64,000 nt of DNA from positions 95,605-159,604 of the forward strand of contig JAJYUV010000004.1 of NCBI GenBank assembly GCA_021792355.1, written 5' to 3'. Under the pieces are notes generated by a model. That model was not told the origin of the DNA. It did not search any database and saw only the letters and a program-made list of their open reading frames with translations. Shown here piece by piece: positions 17,182 to 25,809 of the stretch (position 1 is the stretch's first letter; each line of letters opens with the position of its first letter). Source of the stretch: Thermoplasmata archaeon (GTDB lineage Archaea; Thermoplasmatota; Thermoplasmata; Thermoplasmatales; GCA-001856825). A program made the translations under genes and the position numbers.

Positions 17182-18216
17182 TTTATGTCCAAGCAATTCC
17201 AGTGCAAGTTTCTTTAAGGCTGGATGAACGTATACCCCCTCTTCTTCTATCTTTATGCCGTCGAGCCAAACTGAAGGGTTGAGAACTATACCATCTGTGT
17301 GGGACCTAGCCTGTCCCGCGTCTCCTTGGAAAGATTTGCCTTGGGCTCCAATTCCGAATTCAACCACTCCGAATACTCTCTCGTCCTCCAAAATATTTCC
17401 AGTCAGTTTCGCACCAGGGTTGAAGCCATAGCAAGCATGGGCAATGTTGAACATATTTGGATCATCAAATCCGTCTAGCCACTTCTTGAATGCTTTCGAT
17501 TGCTCATTGTCGGAAAATCCAGTAATTTTCCCGCGTTTTATTTTCAAAGTAACGGGTTCACGTAGCAATCCGACATCGTCCGGAGGCCATATGGAACCAT
17601 CAAAGACTAAGGTGCCGTTTATCGAATCTTCGACAGGTGCCCAGGAAATCTGCCCTCCAAGAAATCCTTCTGGATGTGTCTTACTAGTCACTCCTGTGTC
17701 TAAGAATATTGGCCTACCTTCTAGGCTAAAGGAAATGTCAGTCCCTGCCTTAGTTTTTATCTTCATCATTTTTGCGCTCCTCGTCAACTCGGTAAGCTTT
17801 GTTCCGAATTTATCTAGTAGACTTGTATCAACGTTTGTAATGCAATTTACCATCATGTCCTTAGTCATTCCCGTTAAACAGAGATGTCTCGCACCTGCCT
17901 CTAGGGCTTCTGAGTACGCATTGGTTATGTATAGAAATCTTGAAGCATATTCTATAATCACATCCGAATTCTTCATTGCTCCAGCGACAATGGCAGGAGG
18001 CTCGTCTCCGGGATTCTGAAGGGTTTCATACCACATTACGACTGGTTTTCCCTCGGCGATAAAGACCTGTTCGGCTGTCGAGCCGACGATCTCCTGATCA
18101 ATTGTCGTATCTGCATAAATTAGAACTTCTTCCCCTCTTTTAACATTCACTAATTCATTTACGACCTTATATGCCCCTTTTTTTATTTCCCAAGTTAGAG
18201 TCATTCCTAATACCAA
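17173..18216 (-). CDS. M29 aminopeptidase-T/NicX-fold metalloenzyme
   Basis: The product is 347 aa and resembles aminopeptidase T (M29, COG2309) and NicX, the 2,5-dihydroxypyridine 5,6-dioxygenase. The C-terminal metal region reads NIAHACYGFNPG, then FGVVEFGIG, then ARSHTDGIV. Peptidases have Glu in the first block and His in the second; here they are His and Glu. The remaining His...HxD set looks more like the mononuclear iron site of NicX. This is alignment by eye. Start TTG 18216 lies about 24 nt from a TATA-like element; ATG 18204 is possible. It is last in a run of minus-strand catabolic genes. Confidence 0.7.
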   Translation of the reverse strand: MVLGMTLTWEIKKGAYKVVNELVNVKRGEEVLIYADTTIDQEIVGSTAEQVFIAEGKPVVMWYETLQNPGDEPPAIVAGAMKNSDVIIEYASRFLYITNAYSEALEAGARHLCLTGMTKDMMVNCITNVDTSLLDKFGTKLTELTRSAKMMKIKTKAGTDISFSLEGRPIFLDTGVTSKTHPEGFLGGQISWAPVEDSINGTLVFDGSIWPPDDVGLLREPVTLKIKRGKITGFSDNEQSKAFKKWLDGFDDPNMFNIAHACYGFNPGAKLTGNILEDERVFGVVEFGIGAQGKSFQGDAGQARSHTDGIVLNPSVWLDGIKIEEEGVYVHPALKKLALELLGHKSH

Positions 18217-18363
18217 TTTGTCAACTATTCAATGAATTAATATTTTTTCATCCATTACGAAATTATTCTAAAAATAGAAATCAAAAGTAAAATTTTCGAA
18301 CACATTTCTCGATAAATTTGATACTATGGATTCATTTTATGTTGAAATAGTCTATTGGTCCTT

Positions 18364-18387
18364 TGACACGAAACATTTCAAGTGTCA
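18364..18387. repeat. Inverted repeat at the nitroreductase stop
   Basis: TGACAC (18364-18369) and GTGTCA (18382-18387) form 6-bp arms around 12 nt, overlapping the nitroreductase stop codon. It could be a weak 3'-end hairpin or an operator for the next gene. Confidence 0.35.
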
Positions 18388-19206
18388 TAGTAGTTTTGCC
18401 ATGGCCCATACTTCTTCTGTAAGCTCCTTAGAAGGTATCATCTTACCGAATCTTATTCTATCCAATCTTTCTTTAAGATCCTTAAAGTTTTTGATCTCTT
18501 CCGGTGCAGTATAACTATCCAAAAGTCTACCCGCAATTTCTATCAGTCGGAATACCGCATAGTCTGGCGGCTCCGTCGAAAGAGATTTTGCACTATAAAT
18601 GCTGAAAGAGATTAGATTTTTTATCGTCTCAGGACTAGAAGTTCCCTTGTCCCTTATTGCAGATGTTATGCTTTGTTTAATGGCTCCTTCGTATTTGTTT
18701 TCCATATTTTGATAAAAAATCTGAGCAGTTGTTCTTCTTGGTGCCTCACCAACGTAAGCTGGAATCCCAAAGGTAACTAGTAAGTTCAAGGTTGTTTCGG
18801 GTTTAACTGATAAAATTTCCTTGATTCTTTCTTTGTCAAAACTTAGAACTGGACAAGATCCAATTCCTAAATCGTACGCCCTCAGCATCATGTTCTCTGC
18901 CGCAGTTGCGACGTCCATGATCGATGGTATTTCCCAGTCTCCTCCACTTCCCTCCTTGGCCTTCGTTAAGTCGGTTCCCATCACCACAATTACAGGAGGA
19001 ATTCCTGACATACCAGGTGAAAAATTCCTTATCTGTGATATGCTTTCTTGGTCCGTGACTAAAACAAACACTCTAGCCTGCGAATTACCGGCACTAGGAG
19101 CCCAAACTCCGGCTTCAAGAATCTTGTCTAAAATTTCTTGTTTTATTTCGTCGTTAGAGAATTTTCTGATTGCCCTTCTTCCTAGAATAGCATCTTCGAC
19201 ATTCAT
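18385..19206 (-). CDS. Nitroreductase-family flavoprotein with extra C-terminal domain
   Basis: The 273-aa product has an N-terminal (1-175) FMN-dependent nitroreductase fold: AILGRRAIRKF for phosphate binding, APSAGNSQARVFVLV, then MMLRAYDLGIGSCPVLSF. The last ~95 residues (from about 180) are a separate helical segment (LISFSIYSAKSLSTEPPDYAVFRLIEIAG) not found in simple nitroreductases. It overlaps the racemase-like gene by 4 nt. It probably catalyses an NAD(P)H-dependent redox step on a ring or C=N compound; this is inference from neighbours. Confidence 0.78.
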   Translation of the reverse strand: MNVEDAILGRRAIRKFSNDEIKQEILDKILEAGVWAPSAGNSQARVFVLVTDQESISQIRNFSPGMSGIPPVIVVMGTDLTKAKEGSGGDWEIPSIMDVATAAENMMLRAYDLGIGSCPVLSFDKERIKEILSVKPETTLNLLVTFGIPAYVGEAPRRTTAQIFYQNMENKYEGAIKQSITSAIRDKGTSSPETIKNLISFSIYSAKSLSTEPPDYAVFRLIEIAGRLLDSYTAPEEIKNFKDLKERLDRIRFGKMIPSKELTEEVWAMAKLL

Positions 19207-19886
19207 GTATGACCTCTGTAGATCAGATATTTACTCTGTTTGAGTTTGGTTTGAGCTAAGAGTTCAGCAACCTTTAATGCGGCATTGAGAGGTTCTATCA
19301 CGGGGACTGAAAGTTTCTTTCTAATTTCGTCAGCAACATATGCCATTCCAGTGCACCCTAAAACTAGAACGTCTGCGCCATCAATTTCGATACTTTTCTT
19401 TGCCTCTCTCATTATTGCTTCTGTTGTGACTTTTCGGTCGTCTTCCAAGTTCTTTACATCTATTTTTACACTTCTAATGGATGCAATTCTTCTCTCGATT
19501 CCCATCTTCCTTACGTTAAGGCGAAATTGCGGGACTGTTATGTCAACTGGGGAAATTATAGAGACCCTATCACCCAGTAGCAGCGAAAGGTAAAGGGCAG
19601 CTTCCCCGGGACCGACAACTGGTCTTTCGCTTGCTTCCTTTGCAGCATCGATGCAAGGATTGGCAAAGCAGTTTATGATCGCAGCATCATATATCCTTGC
19701 TCTCAGTATATCTAGTATTTCTGGGCAAATTTCAACTTGACTTTGAAAGGTTGTAATTTCTACGGGGCCTCTCTTTAAAGAAACTATTTCTAACTCTGTA
19801 TCTGGACTCGCTTTCTTTCTCAAGTACCTAAGGTCAGATTTATCATATTGTGTCGTACCTACAGGATTAATTACGAGAATCTTCAT
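19203..19886 (-). CDS. Asp/Glu/hydantoin racemase-family protein (copy A)
   Basis: This 227-aa member of the aspartate/glutamate racemase superfamily is closest in pattern to hydantoin racemase HyuE. Both acid/base cysteines are present, in AIINCFANPCIDAA (near residue 75) and VLGCTGMAYVAD (near residue 178). The N-terminus is MKILVINPVGTTQ and PVVGPGEAA follows the first Cys. The same fold includes maleate isomerase, so isomerisation of an acid is an alternative. It overlaps nitroreductase (4 nt) and DUF917 copy A (4 nt). Paralogue of 21232-21939. Confidence 0.85.
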   Translation of the reverse strand: MKILVINPVGTTQYDKSDLRYLRKKASPDTELEIVSLKRGPVEITTFQSQVEICPEILDILRARIYDAAIINCFANPCIDAAKEASERPVVGPGEAALYLSLLLGDRVSIISPVDITVPQFRLNVRKMGIERRIASIRSVKIDVKNLEDDRKVTTEAIMREAKKSIEIDGADVLVLGCTGMAYVADEIRKKLSVPVIEPLNAALKVAELLAQTKLKQSKYLIYRGHT

Positions 19887-21007
19887 ACTCTTCCCCTCTC
19901 GAATTCCTTATGTATTGTTTCTATTGGCTGAAACGGTATATCAAATCCAAAGGATTTTGGTGTAAAAATTTCTAGTGCTTTGCTCTTTCTCCATTCATTC
20001 GATGATTTAAATCCGATTACTGCGACTTTCGTTCCTTCGGAGAGGTTGGGATTGGTCACTGCATACCCTGTCTCCCTCTCCACTACACATATCAAATCTG
20101 GAGCAGTCACATCGGGTTTGCCATCTAACCATGAAATGATGTTTTCATTTTTGAACCAGATCTTGTATTCGTGACCTGTGAAATTTTGGTCTCCCTCTAT
20201 TTCAAATTCTCCTACGGTGTAGCCGTGATCATCTTTCCAATCAGTATCTTTGCTTACTCTGCCCTCGAACAAGAAGAAACCATTTCCAACCTTCATGATT
20301 TCTTTAACTGGATCTTTTTTCTCGTTCCTCGATGTTCTCAGAACTCTGCCTATTTTTTCCGCTAAGGAAATCGTATTTGGAATCACGACTTTTTTCAGTA
20401 AACTACCTTGAACTGGCTGCGAGACTACTGCAACACTGTTTTCACTTTGAGTTGCAATGCTCCTGATTATTTCTTCTGCCCTGAAATCATCTACTACCTC
20501 GTTGATTATTATCACATCTCCAAATTTACTTACGACAGAGAGAGGTGCGATTGAAACGTTTTCTATATAGAATGAGGAATGTTGAACGGCAGGAACCGAT
20601 CTTCCAGCTGGATCTGCATCTATTAACTTAATGCCTTTATTCATTGCAACATCCATGGCGGCTGCAGTGTTACCACCTCCGAGTTCTGTTGGTATGCTAC
20701 CATAAAACTTCTTATTCATAAATTTCTCCAGCGTCTCAAATGCGTGGAGAATCTCATTCTCTATTTTTACTGGTAGATCTTTCTTAACTCTTTTTTCAAT
20801 AGGAGAGATGGAACCAACGTAATAAGGGGATACAACTACTTCACTGTCTGGGACATCTGTCAGAGAAGCAAGCAAAAGAGTCTTTCCTTCGTCAAAATTC
20901 TCAGTTATCTTCGCTATGCCTTTTTCGAGACTCCCTCCGCCTCCCGTTCCTAAAACTGTGCATCCATAGAGAATGTCTAACGCATTTTCTATTCTGAGTG
21001 ATCTCAT
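19883..21007 (-). CDS. DUF917-family protein (copy A)
   Basis: The product is 374 aa. It has the family landmarks GTGGGGSLEKGI near residue 20, PYYVGSISP, IPTELGGGNTAAA and the DADPAGRSVPAVQ block near 135. DUF917 proteins are usually encoded with hydantoin/oxoproline-type enzymes, and I recall a hydantoin-derivative desulfurase assignment in the family, unverified here. ATG 21007 is chosen because it aligns with ATG 23000 of the paralogue. It overlaps racemase copy A by 4 nt. Biochemical function uncertain. Confidence 0.82.
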   Translation of the reverse strand: MRSLRIENALDILYGCTVLGTGGGGSLEKGIAKITENFDEGKTLLLASLTDVPDSEVVVSPYYVGSISPIEKRVKKDLPVKIENEILHAFETLEKFMNKKFYGSIPTELGGGNTAAAMDVAMNKGIKLIDADPAGRSVPAVQHSSFYIENVSIAPLSVVSKFGDVIIINEVVDDFRAEEIIRSIATQSENSVAVVSQPVQGSLLKKVVIPNTISLAEKIGRVLRTSRNEKKDPVKEIMKVGNGFFLFEGRVSKDTDWKDDHGYTVGEFEIEGDQNFTGHEYKIWFKNENIISWLDGKPDVTAPDLICVVERETGYAVTNPNLSEGTKVAVIGFKSSNEWRKSKALEIFTPKSFGFDIPFQPIETIHKEFERGRV

Positions 21008-21103
21008 CAATTATCGTATTCATTATGCTCTAATTAAGGCTTTCTATGGACATTAAATTCTAACCATAGGCTTAATTTCGTATAATGACAAAACATATTA
21101 TAC

Positions 21104-21129
21104 AATAAAGTTTCGTTGTAGACTTTATT
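21104..21129. repeat. Inverted repeat between the two racemase/DUF917 pairs
   Basis: AATAAAGT (21104-21111) and ACTTTATT (21122-21129) are perfect 8-bp inverted arms around a 10-nt spacer. They lie in the 224-nt gap between copy B and copy A. It may be a regulator binding site for copy A or a 3' hairpin after copy B. Confidence 0.45.
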
Positions 21130-21231
21130 TAAACAATTAAGAAGATCTCTCTTGCAAGATATTTAGCACGACAATCAACGACCCTAAAATGTACGAAGTA
21201 ACAGCAAAGGAGGTGCACGGTCCAACTGATC

Positions 21232-21939
21232 TTATTTCCCCATCTGCTTCAACTTGTACTCGGTCATTGAATACTTAAGGAACTTGCTATGTTTAATTCC
21301 GATTCTTGTAAATCCCTCAGCAACTTTAAGAGCTGTTTTAGACGGCTCCACTACGGGTACACCAAGATCTTCTTGAAGTTTTTCTGCAAAATCGTTCATT
21401 CTAGTACATCCTAGCACAATTGCTTCACTTCCTTTGCTCAGTTCTATTTTTGATTTAGTTAGGAATTTAGAATAATTCTCTTTATTTAATTTGATCTCTG
21501 AAACACCCAAATCGACGCTAGCTACACCAACAAGTCTATCCCTGACTGAATAGTTAGTCGCCTGTATTTCTGTCCAAGGGATCGAATTTCTTTCAGTTGT
21601 AAGGACGGAGAACTTGTTTGCAATCATTGCAGCTACATGCATTGAAACTTCGGCTACTCCAAGTATTAGTTTTTCCGATACTTCTCTGCACGCGTCCAGT
21701 CCAGGATCTGCGAAACAATCGATGAGAAATGCATCGAAGTTCTTGTCCTCGTCCCTTACAATTTCTACAATCCGTGGAGAAGCAAGAGCTACATCCAAAT
21801 ATGTTTCAATGCTGTCTGGGCCTTCTTTAAGGCTTCTTACTTCTAGCTCTGTCGAAGAGGCTTTAAATTTTTTGAAATATTTTTCGGTATCTATTTTATA
21901 TATTTCTGACCCGATAGGCTCGATTACCATCAGTCTCAT
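21232..21939 (-). CDS. Asp/Glu/hydantoin racemase-family protein (copy B)
   Basis: This 235-aa paralogue of copy A has the same architecture and both catalytic cysteines (LIDCFADPGLDACRE near residue 75 and IVLGCTRMNDFAEK near 180). It diverges strongly elsewhere, and the Gly after the second Cys-Thr is Arg. Such divergence suggests the two copies act on different substrates or enantiomers. It overlaps DUF917 copy B by 4 nt, reproducing the copy A gene arrangement. Confidence 0.83.
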   Translation of the reverse strand: MRLMVIEPIGSEIYKIDTEKYFKKFKASSTELEVRSLKEGPDSIETYLDVALASPRIVEIVRDEDKNFDAFLIDCFADPGLDACREVSEKLILGVAEVSMHVAAMIANKFSVLTTERNSIPWTEIQATNYSVRDRLVGVASVDLGVSEIKLNKENYSKFLTKSKIELSKGSEAIVLGCTRMNDFAEKLQEDLGVPVVEPSKTALKVAEGFTRIGIKHSKFLKYSMTEYKLKQMGK

Positions 21940-23000
21940 TTTTTCACCAACTTTTCAATTGGAATGTAGTCGTATTTGAATCCGAAAAACTTGGGTGACA
22001 TGACTTCAAGTCCTTTGACAGTTCTCCATTTTGGATCTGAAGGTAATCCAAACACAAAATATTCCGCTCCTTCTTCCTTGATAGGATTAGATGTGGGAAT
22101 CAAATCTATTGATGTTATTGTTATTAGGTCTGGAGAAGTTACATAAACTTTCTCATCTATCCAAGACATTAGATTTTCATTTTTGTACCAAATTTTCATC
22201 TTCTTTCCAGTAAACTCTTCGGTTCCCTCAAGTATGTAGTTCCCATAGGTGAAACCTTCTAAGATTTCATATTTTGAACTTTTGAGCACCCCCCTGAACA
22301 GTTTATGAACCACTCCAAATTTCAGCAAGTCCTCAACTGATCCTTTCGTTATTATCTTTCCAATATCAATAGATTTTGAAATGGTATTCCATATTGAAGC
22401 CGACTTGATATCCCCGACTTTTCCTGGATGATCGCAAATGCCTACAGACGACCCGATGACTGATGCGATTCCCCTTACTATCAGTTCAGCCTGTCCATCC
22501 GATGAAATTTCTTTAACAATCAGCTGATCTTTTTGTTGAGTAAAGACTGAAAATGGAGTCATTTTGAGTCCAGAGACGTAGAACATAGAACATTGAAGAT
22601 CCGGAGCTGCCCGACCTGCTGCATCTCCATCGACCAAGGGAACACCTTCTAACCCCGCTACGTGCAATGCCCCCAACGTTGCGAAACCACCAAGTTCCGC
22701 AGCGATAATTCCACTAAGTTTACGGTCGATGTAACTAGTCAAGAGTCTAGTAGCACCAAGTGCAGTATCAGTAGTTCTGTGGGACGAAGAAGACTGTCCA
22801 ACTGCACCAACATAATATGGAGAAACTACTAAATCGTCCGCTTCAAACTCATCGAACGATGCCAATTTAAAGTTTATTCCAGACTCAATGTCTGGCCATA
22901 CGAGATTAAGTCCTGCAGATATCGTTCCTCCGCCTCCAGTACTCAAGAAGCTGGCGCCGTAAGCCAGACTCATAATTTGGTTCTTATCAAGTGTTTTCAT
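21936..23000 (-). CDS. DUF917-family protein (copy B)
   Basis: The product is 354 aa. Landmarks are FLSTGGGGTISAG near residue 20, PYYVGAVGQ, ELGGFATLGALHVA and the VDGDAAGRAAPDLQ block. Start ATG 23000 (MKTLDKNQI) places the glycine motif exactly where it is in copy A; an in-frame GTG at 23012 is an alternative. It is divergent from the ABC importer operon across a short shared control region. Function as uncertain as for copy A; the duplicate pairing implies it works with its adjacent racemase-like protein. Confidence 0.82.
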   Translation of the reverse strand: MKTLDKNQIMSLAYGASFLSTGGGGTISAGLNLVWPDIESGINFKLASFDEFEADDLVVSPYYVGAVGQSSSSHRTTDTALGATRLLTSYIDRKLSGIIAAELGGFATLGALHVAGLEGVPLVDGDAAGRAAPDLQCSMFYVSGLKMTPFSVFTQQKDQLIVKEISSDGQAELIVRGIASVIGSSVGICDHPGKVGDIKSASIWNTISKSIDIGKIITKGSVEDLLKFGVVHKLFRGVLKSSKYEILEGFTYGNYILEGTEEFTGKKMKIWYKNENLMSWIDEKVYVTSPDLITITSIDLIPTSNPIKEEGAEYFVFGLPSDPKWRTVKGLEVMSPKFFGFKYDYIPIEKLVKK

Positions 23001-23012
23001 TTGGAACCACAA

Positions 23013-23146
23013 TCCCGATTTTCTATTCCGAAGTAGTAAATAAACTATTCTTTTTTAATAAGATTTATGTTGATATTATTACTTTTGCATAAGACAGTAA
23101 AGACCGAAAAAGTTAAATGTTGTTTTATTTTATAATTTTGGTTGAA
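23013..23146. promoter_or_regulatory. Divergent control region, DUF917/racemase operon and ABC importer
   Basis: This A+T-rich gap of about 130 nt lies between the two head-to-head operons. On the minus strand gtttatttac precedes the DUF917 start by about 30 nt. On the plus strand ttttttaata (23051-23060) and tataat (23131-23136) are TATA candidates. Head-to-head layout suggests shared regulation of uptake and catabolism. No clear palindromic operator was found. Confidence 0.45.
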
Positions 23147-24751
23147 ATGGCAAAAAGAACTACCTTAGCGATAATTGCCATAGTGGTCATAGCCGTCCTG
23201 ATTATAGGAGTTTATGCCGGAGTTATTCTAACGAAGAAGTCGCCAGTCCCAACAGCAAACATTGTGACTTATGCATCAAATTCTCCAATGGTTACGGCTG
23301 ATCCAAGCACTGAGTTCTCTAACAGTATTTTGGTATTACAGAATGTTTACCAAACGCTCACCTTTTACAACAGTAAAACAAAGACTGTCGAACCTCTCCT
23401 TGCTTTGAGCTGGACGAGTAATACCAACTCTACTAATTGGGTCTTCACTTTAAGACAAGGTGTCAAGTTTCACGATGGCACGACTTTTAATGCATCAGCA
23501 GTCGTATATTCAGTGAACAGAACTATGTCATTGGGGCAAGGGGCTGCCTACATTTGGGCTCCAGTGAAAAAAGTATATGCAATTTCTGAATATCAGGTCG
23601 ATTTCCAAACAAGCTATCCAGCGAACCTACCTTTAATTGCATCCGCTGGATACGCAGCATATATGATGAGCCCCAACATAATATCTCATTACAACCTTTC
23701 TAGCAACACAAATCTGAGTGCGTGGTTCAACGCTGGCCATGACGATGGTACAGGTCCATACTACATAACACAGTGGAATCCACAGACCCAAGTTATCCTA
23801 CAGAAATTCAAGGATTACTGGGGGGGATGGAACAATTCACAATTTAGTGAGGTGATTATTCAAATAGTTACAGACTCATCTACCCGAGAACAGATGGTCA
23901 CTTCTTCCGGTAGTATGGTTATAACCTCCTACATTCCATACACAGATGTCAACAATCTGAAGAACAATACCAATGTGAAAGTTTATGCCAGCCCTTCGTA
24001 TGAAAATCTTATTGCGTTCTACAACACTCAGGTATTCCCAACGAACAACACTCTCGTAAGAGAGGCACTGTCTTATGTATGGCCATATCAGCAGATTATC
24101 AATAGCTCTCTCCAGGGTTATGCCACCCAGTCTAGAGGGCCCATTCCTGTTGGCATGTGGGGGCACGACAACAATCTCTTCCAATATTCATTTAATCTCT
24201 CCAAGGCAAGGAGTCTTCTTGCTCAGGCAGGGTTCCCTAACGGCACGGGCATTCCACCACTGACTCTAACGTATACTGCCGGAGACCCTTACGAACAGGC
24301 TTCATCTCAGTTATTCCAATATTACTGCAGTCAAATTGGGATCAACGTGAAAGTGGAACCGCTAGTCTGGACGCAACAATGGTCACTTGCCACGAGTAAT
24401 GTATCGTCTGCCCAAAACATCTTCATAATGTATTGGTGGCCCACGTACCCAACGCCATACGACTGGCTTTCAAATGACTTTGGAAATTCTTGGCCTCCCG
24501 TATTCAACATGGCATACTGGAACAACACTACATTCATGAACTTGATAAATGAGGCAAACAGTCTCGAAGGAACCAACATCAACGAATCGATAGCTCTTTA
24601 TTATCAGGCTCAATCCGTACTCATGAATAATACTCCCGCTGCGTTCTTGTTTGACATGGAAGACGTGTACGTTGTCAGTTCCTCCATACATGGATTCTCC
24701 TCAAATCCTGCCTACGAAACTGTCGCCTGGTTCTATGACCTGTATGTGTGA
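23147..24751 (+). CDS. ABC transporter substrate-binding protein (peptide/opine/nickel family)
   Basis: This 534-aa family-5 solute-binding protein is membrane-anchored outside the cell. The N-terminal hydrophobic helix (TLAIIAIVVIAVLIIGVYAG) is followed by a Pro/Thr linker. Typical blocks are LALSWTSNTNSTNWVFTLRQ, GVKFHDGTTFNASAVVYSV and the C-terminal SALYYQ/VYVVSSSIHGF-type end. Many N-x-S/T sites fit a surface glycoprotein. ATG 23147 (MAKRTT) is preferred; an upstream ATG 23117 would add ten hydrophobic residues. It is the first gene of a five-gene importer. Confidence 0.9.
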   Translation: MAKRTTLAIIAIVVIAVLIIGVYAGVILTKKSPVPTANIVTYASNSPMVTADPSTEFSNSILVLQNVYQTLTFYNSKTKTVEPLLALSWTSNTNSTNWVFTLRQGVKFHDGTTFNASAVVYSVNRTMSLGQGAAYIWAPVKKVYAISEYQVDFQTSYPANLPLIASAGYAAYMMSPNIISHYNLSSNTNLSAWFNAGHDDGTGPYYITQWNPQTQVILQKFKDYWGGWNNSQFSEVIIQIVTDSSTREQMVTSSGSMVITSYIPYTDVNNLKNNTNVKVYASPSYENLIAFYNTQVFPTNNTLVREALSYVWPYQQIINSSLQGYATQSRGPIPVGMWGHDNNLFQYSFNLSKARSLLAQAGFPNGTGIPPLTLTYTAGDPYEQASSQLFQYYCSQIGINVKVEPLVWTQQWSLATSNVSSAQNIFIMYWWPTYPTPYDWLSNDFGNSWPPVFNMAYWNNTTFMNLINEANSLEGTNINESIALYYQAQSVLMNNTPAAFLFDMEDVYVVSSSIHGFSSNPAYETVAWFYDLYV

Positions 24752-24776
24752 CGCGATGATTAGGGGTAAATGAATA

Positions 24777-25799
24777 TTGCAGAATGTCGCCCAATACGTG
24801 ATAAGACGTATACTGCTTGCTATATTAGTGATAGTAGGAATTATTTTTATTACTTTCTTTCTAAGTCACGTGGTTCCCTCCAATCCAGCAGCTCTGTGGG
24901 CGGGGGCTCATCCTACTGCAAAGGAAATAGCTGCAGCCAGAGCCCAACTTCATCTAAACGACCCAGTCTATGTCCAGTTTTATTACTATTTAGTGAACTT
25001 CGTTCACGGAAATCTTGGCGTTTCAATCAGAACACACGATCCTGTTCTTAGTGATATTCTCTTCTTTCTTCCAAACACACTCACGCTTATCACACTCTCT
25101 CTGATAATTTCGGCACTGGTAGGAATACCTTTGGGAGTTATCTCTGCTGTAAAGAAATACGAAACTATAGACTATGCTGCCAGAATCCTTGCGGTCGCAG
25201 GAATTGCCTTACCTACCTTCTGGTTAGGAATGGTCCTTCAAATGCTGTTTAATAAAGACCTCAACATTCTCCCCGTAGGGGGGTATATGTCTGCGATAGT
25301 TTCATATCAATATCCCATTGCTCACATTACTGGATCATATCTTGTCGATTCTTTGATTACTGGTAATTTTCCAGCTTTTATTAGCGTATTAAAGCACCTG
25401 ATATTGCCGGTGGTAACCCTTGCGTCTTATCCCACAGGATTGGTCATAAGACAAACTAGAGCAGGTATGATGGAAGTACTAGAAGAAAATTACATCAAGA
25501 CTAGCAGAGCATATGGGATTGACAACAGAACAATCAATTACAGATATGCACTGAAGAATGCATTCAATCCAGTGTTGATTGTTTTGAGTCTTTCATTTGC
25601 GTACTCACTTATAGGTGCGTTTTATGTCGAGGACGTTTTTGCCCTACCAGGACTAGGACAATATGCCACCGAGTCTATATTGAGTTTAGATTACCCCGCC
25701 ATAGTTGGTGTTACGATAGTAGTTGCAATATTCTATGTTGTAATAAATCTCATAGTAGATATGTTACAGTATTACACGGATAGAAGGATAACTCTTTGA
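24777..25799 (+). CDS. ABC transporter permease, DppB type
   Basis: This 340-aa inner permease has about six membrane helices. It has the family start YVIRRILLAILVIVGIIFITFFL, then SNPAALWAG, and the cytoplasmic EAA loop ENYIKTSRAYGI that contacts the ATPase. Start TTG 24777 follows AGGGGT by about 10 nt. It pairs with the DppC-type permease 10 nt downstream. Confidence 0.93.
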   Translation: MQNVAQYVIRRILLAILVIVGIIFITFFLSHVVPSNPAALWAGAHPTAKEIAAARAQLHLNDPVYVQFYYYLVNFVHGNLGVSIRTHDPVLSDILFFLPNTLTLITLSLIISALVGIPLGVISAVKKYETIDYAARILAVAGIALPTFWLGMVLQMLFNKDLNILPVGGYMSAIVSYQYPIAHITGSYLVDSLITGNFPAFISVLKHLILPVVTLASYPTGLVIRQTRAGMMEVLEENYIKTSRAYGIDNRTINYRYALKNAFNPVLIVLSLSFAYSLIGAFYVEDVFALPGLGQYATESILSLDYPAIVGVTIVVAIFYVVINLIVDMLQYYTDRRITL

Positions 25800-25809
25800 G
25801 GCAATCTAA

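Noticed and set aside
23117..23146. Ten-residue N-terminal extension of the ABC binding protein
   Set aside because: It overlaps a TATA-like tract and would put extra hydrophobic residues before the basic MAKRTT head of the anchor.
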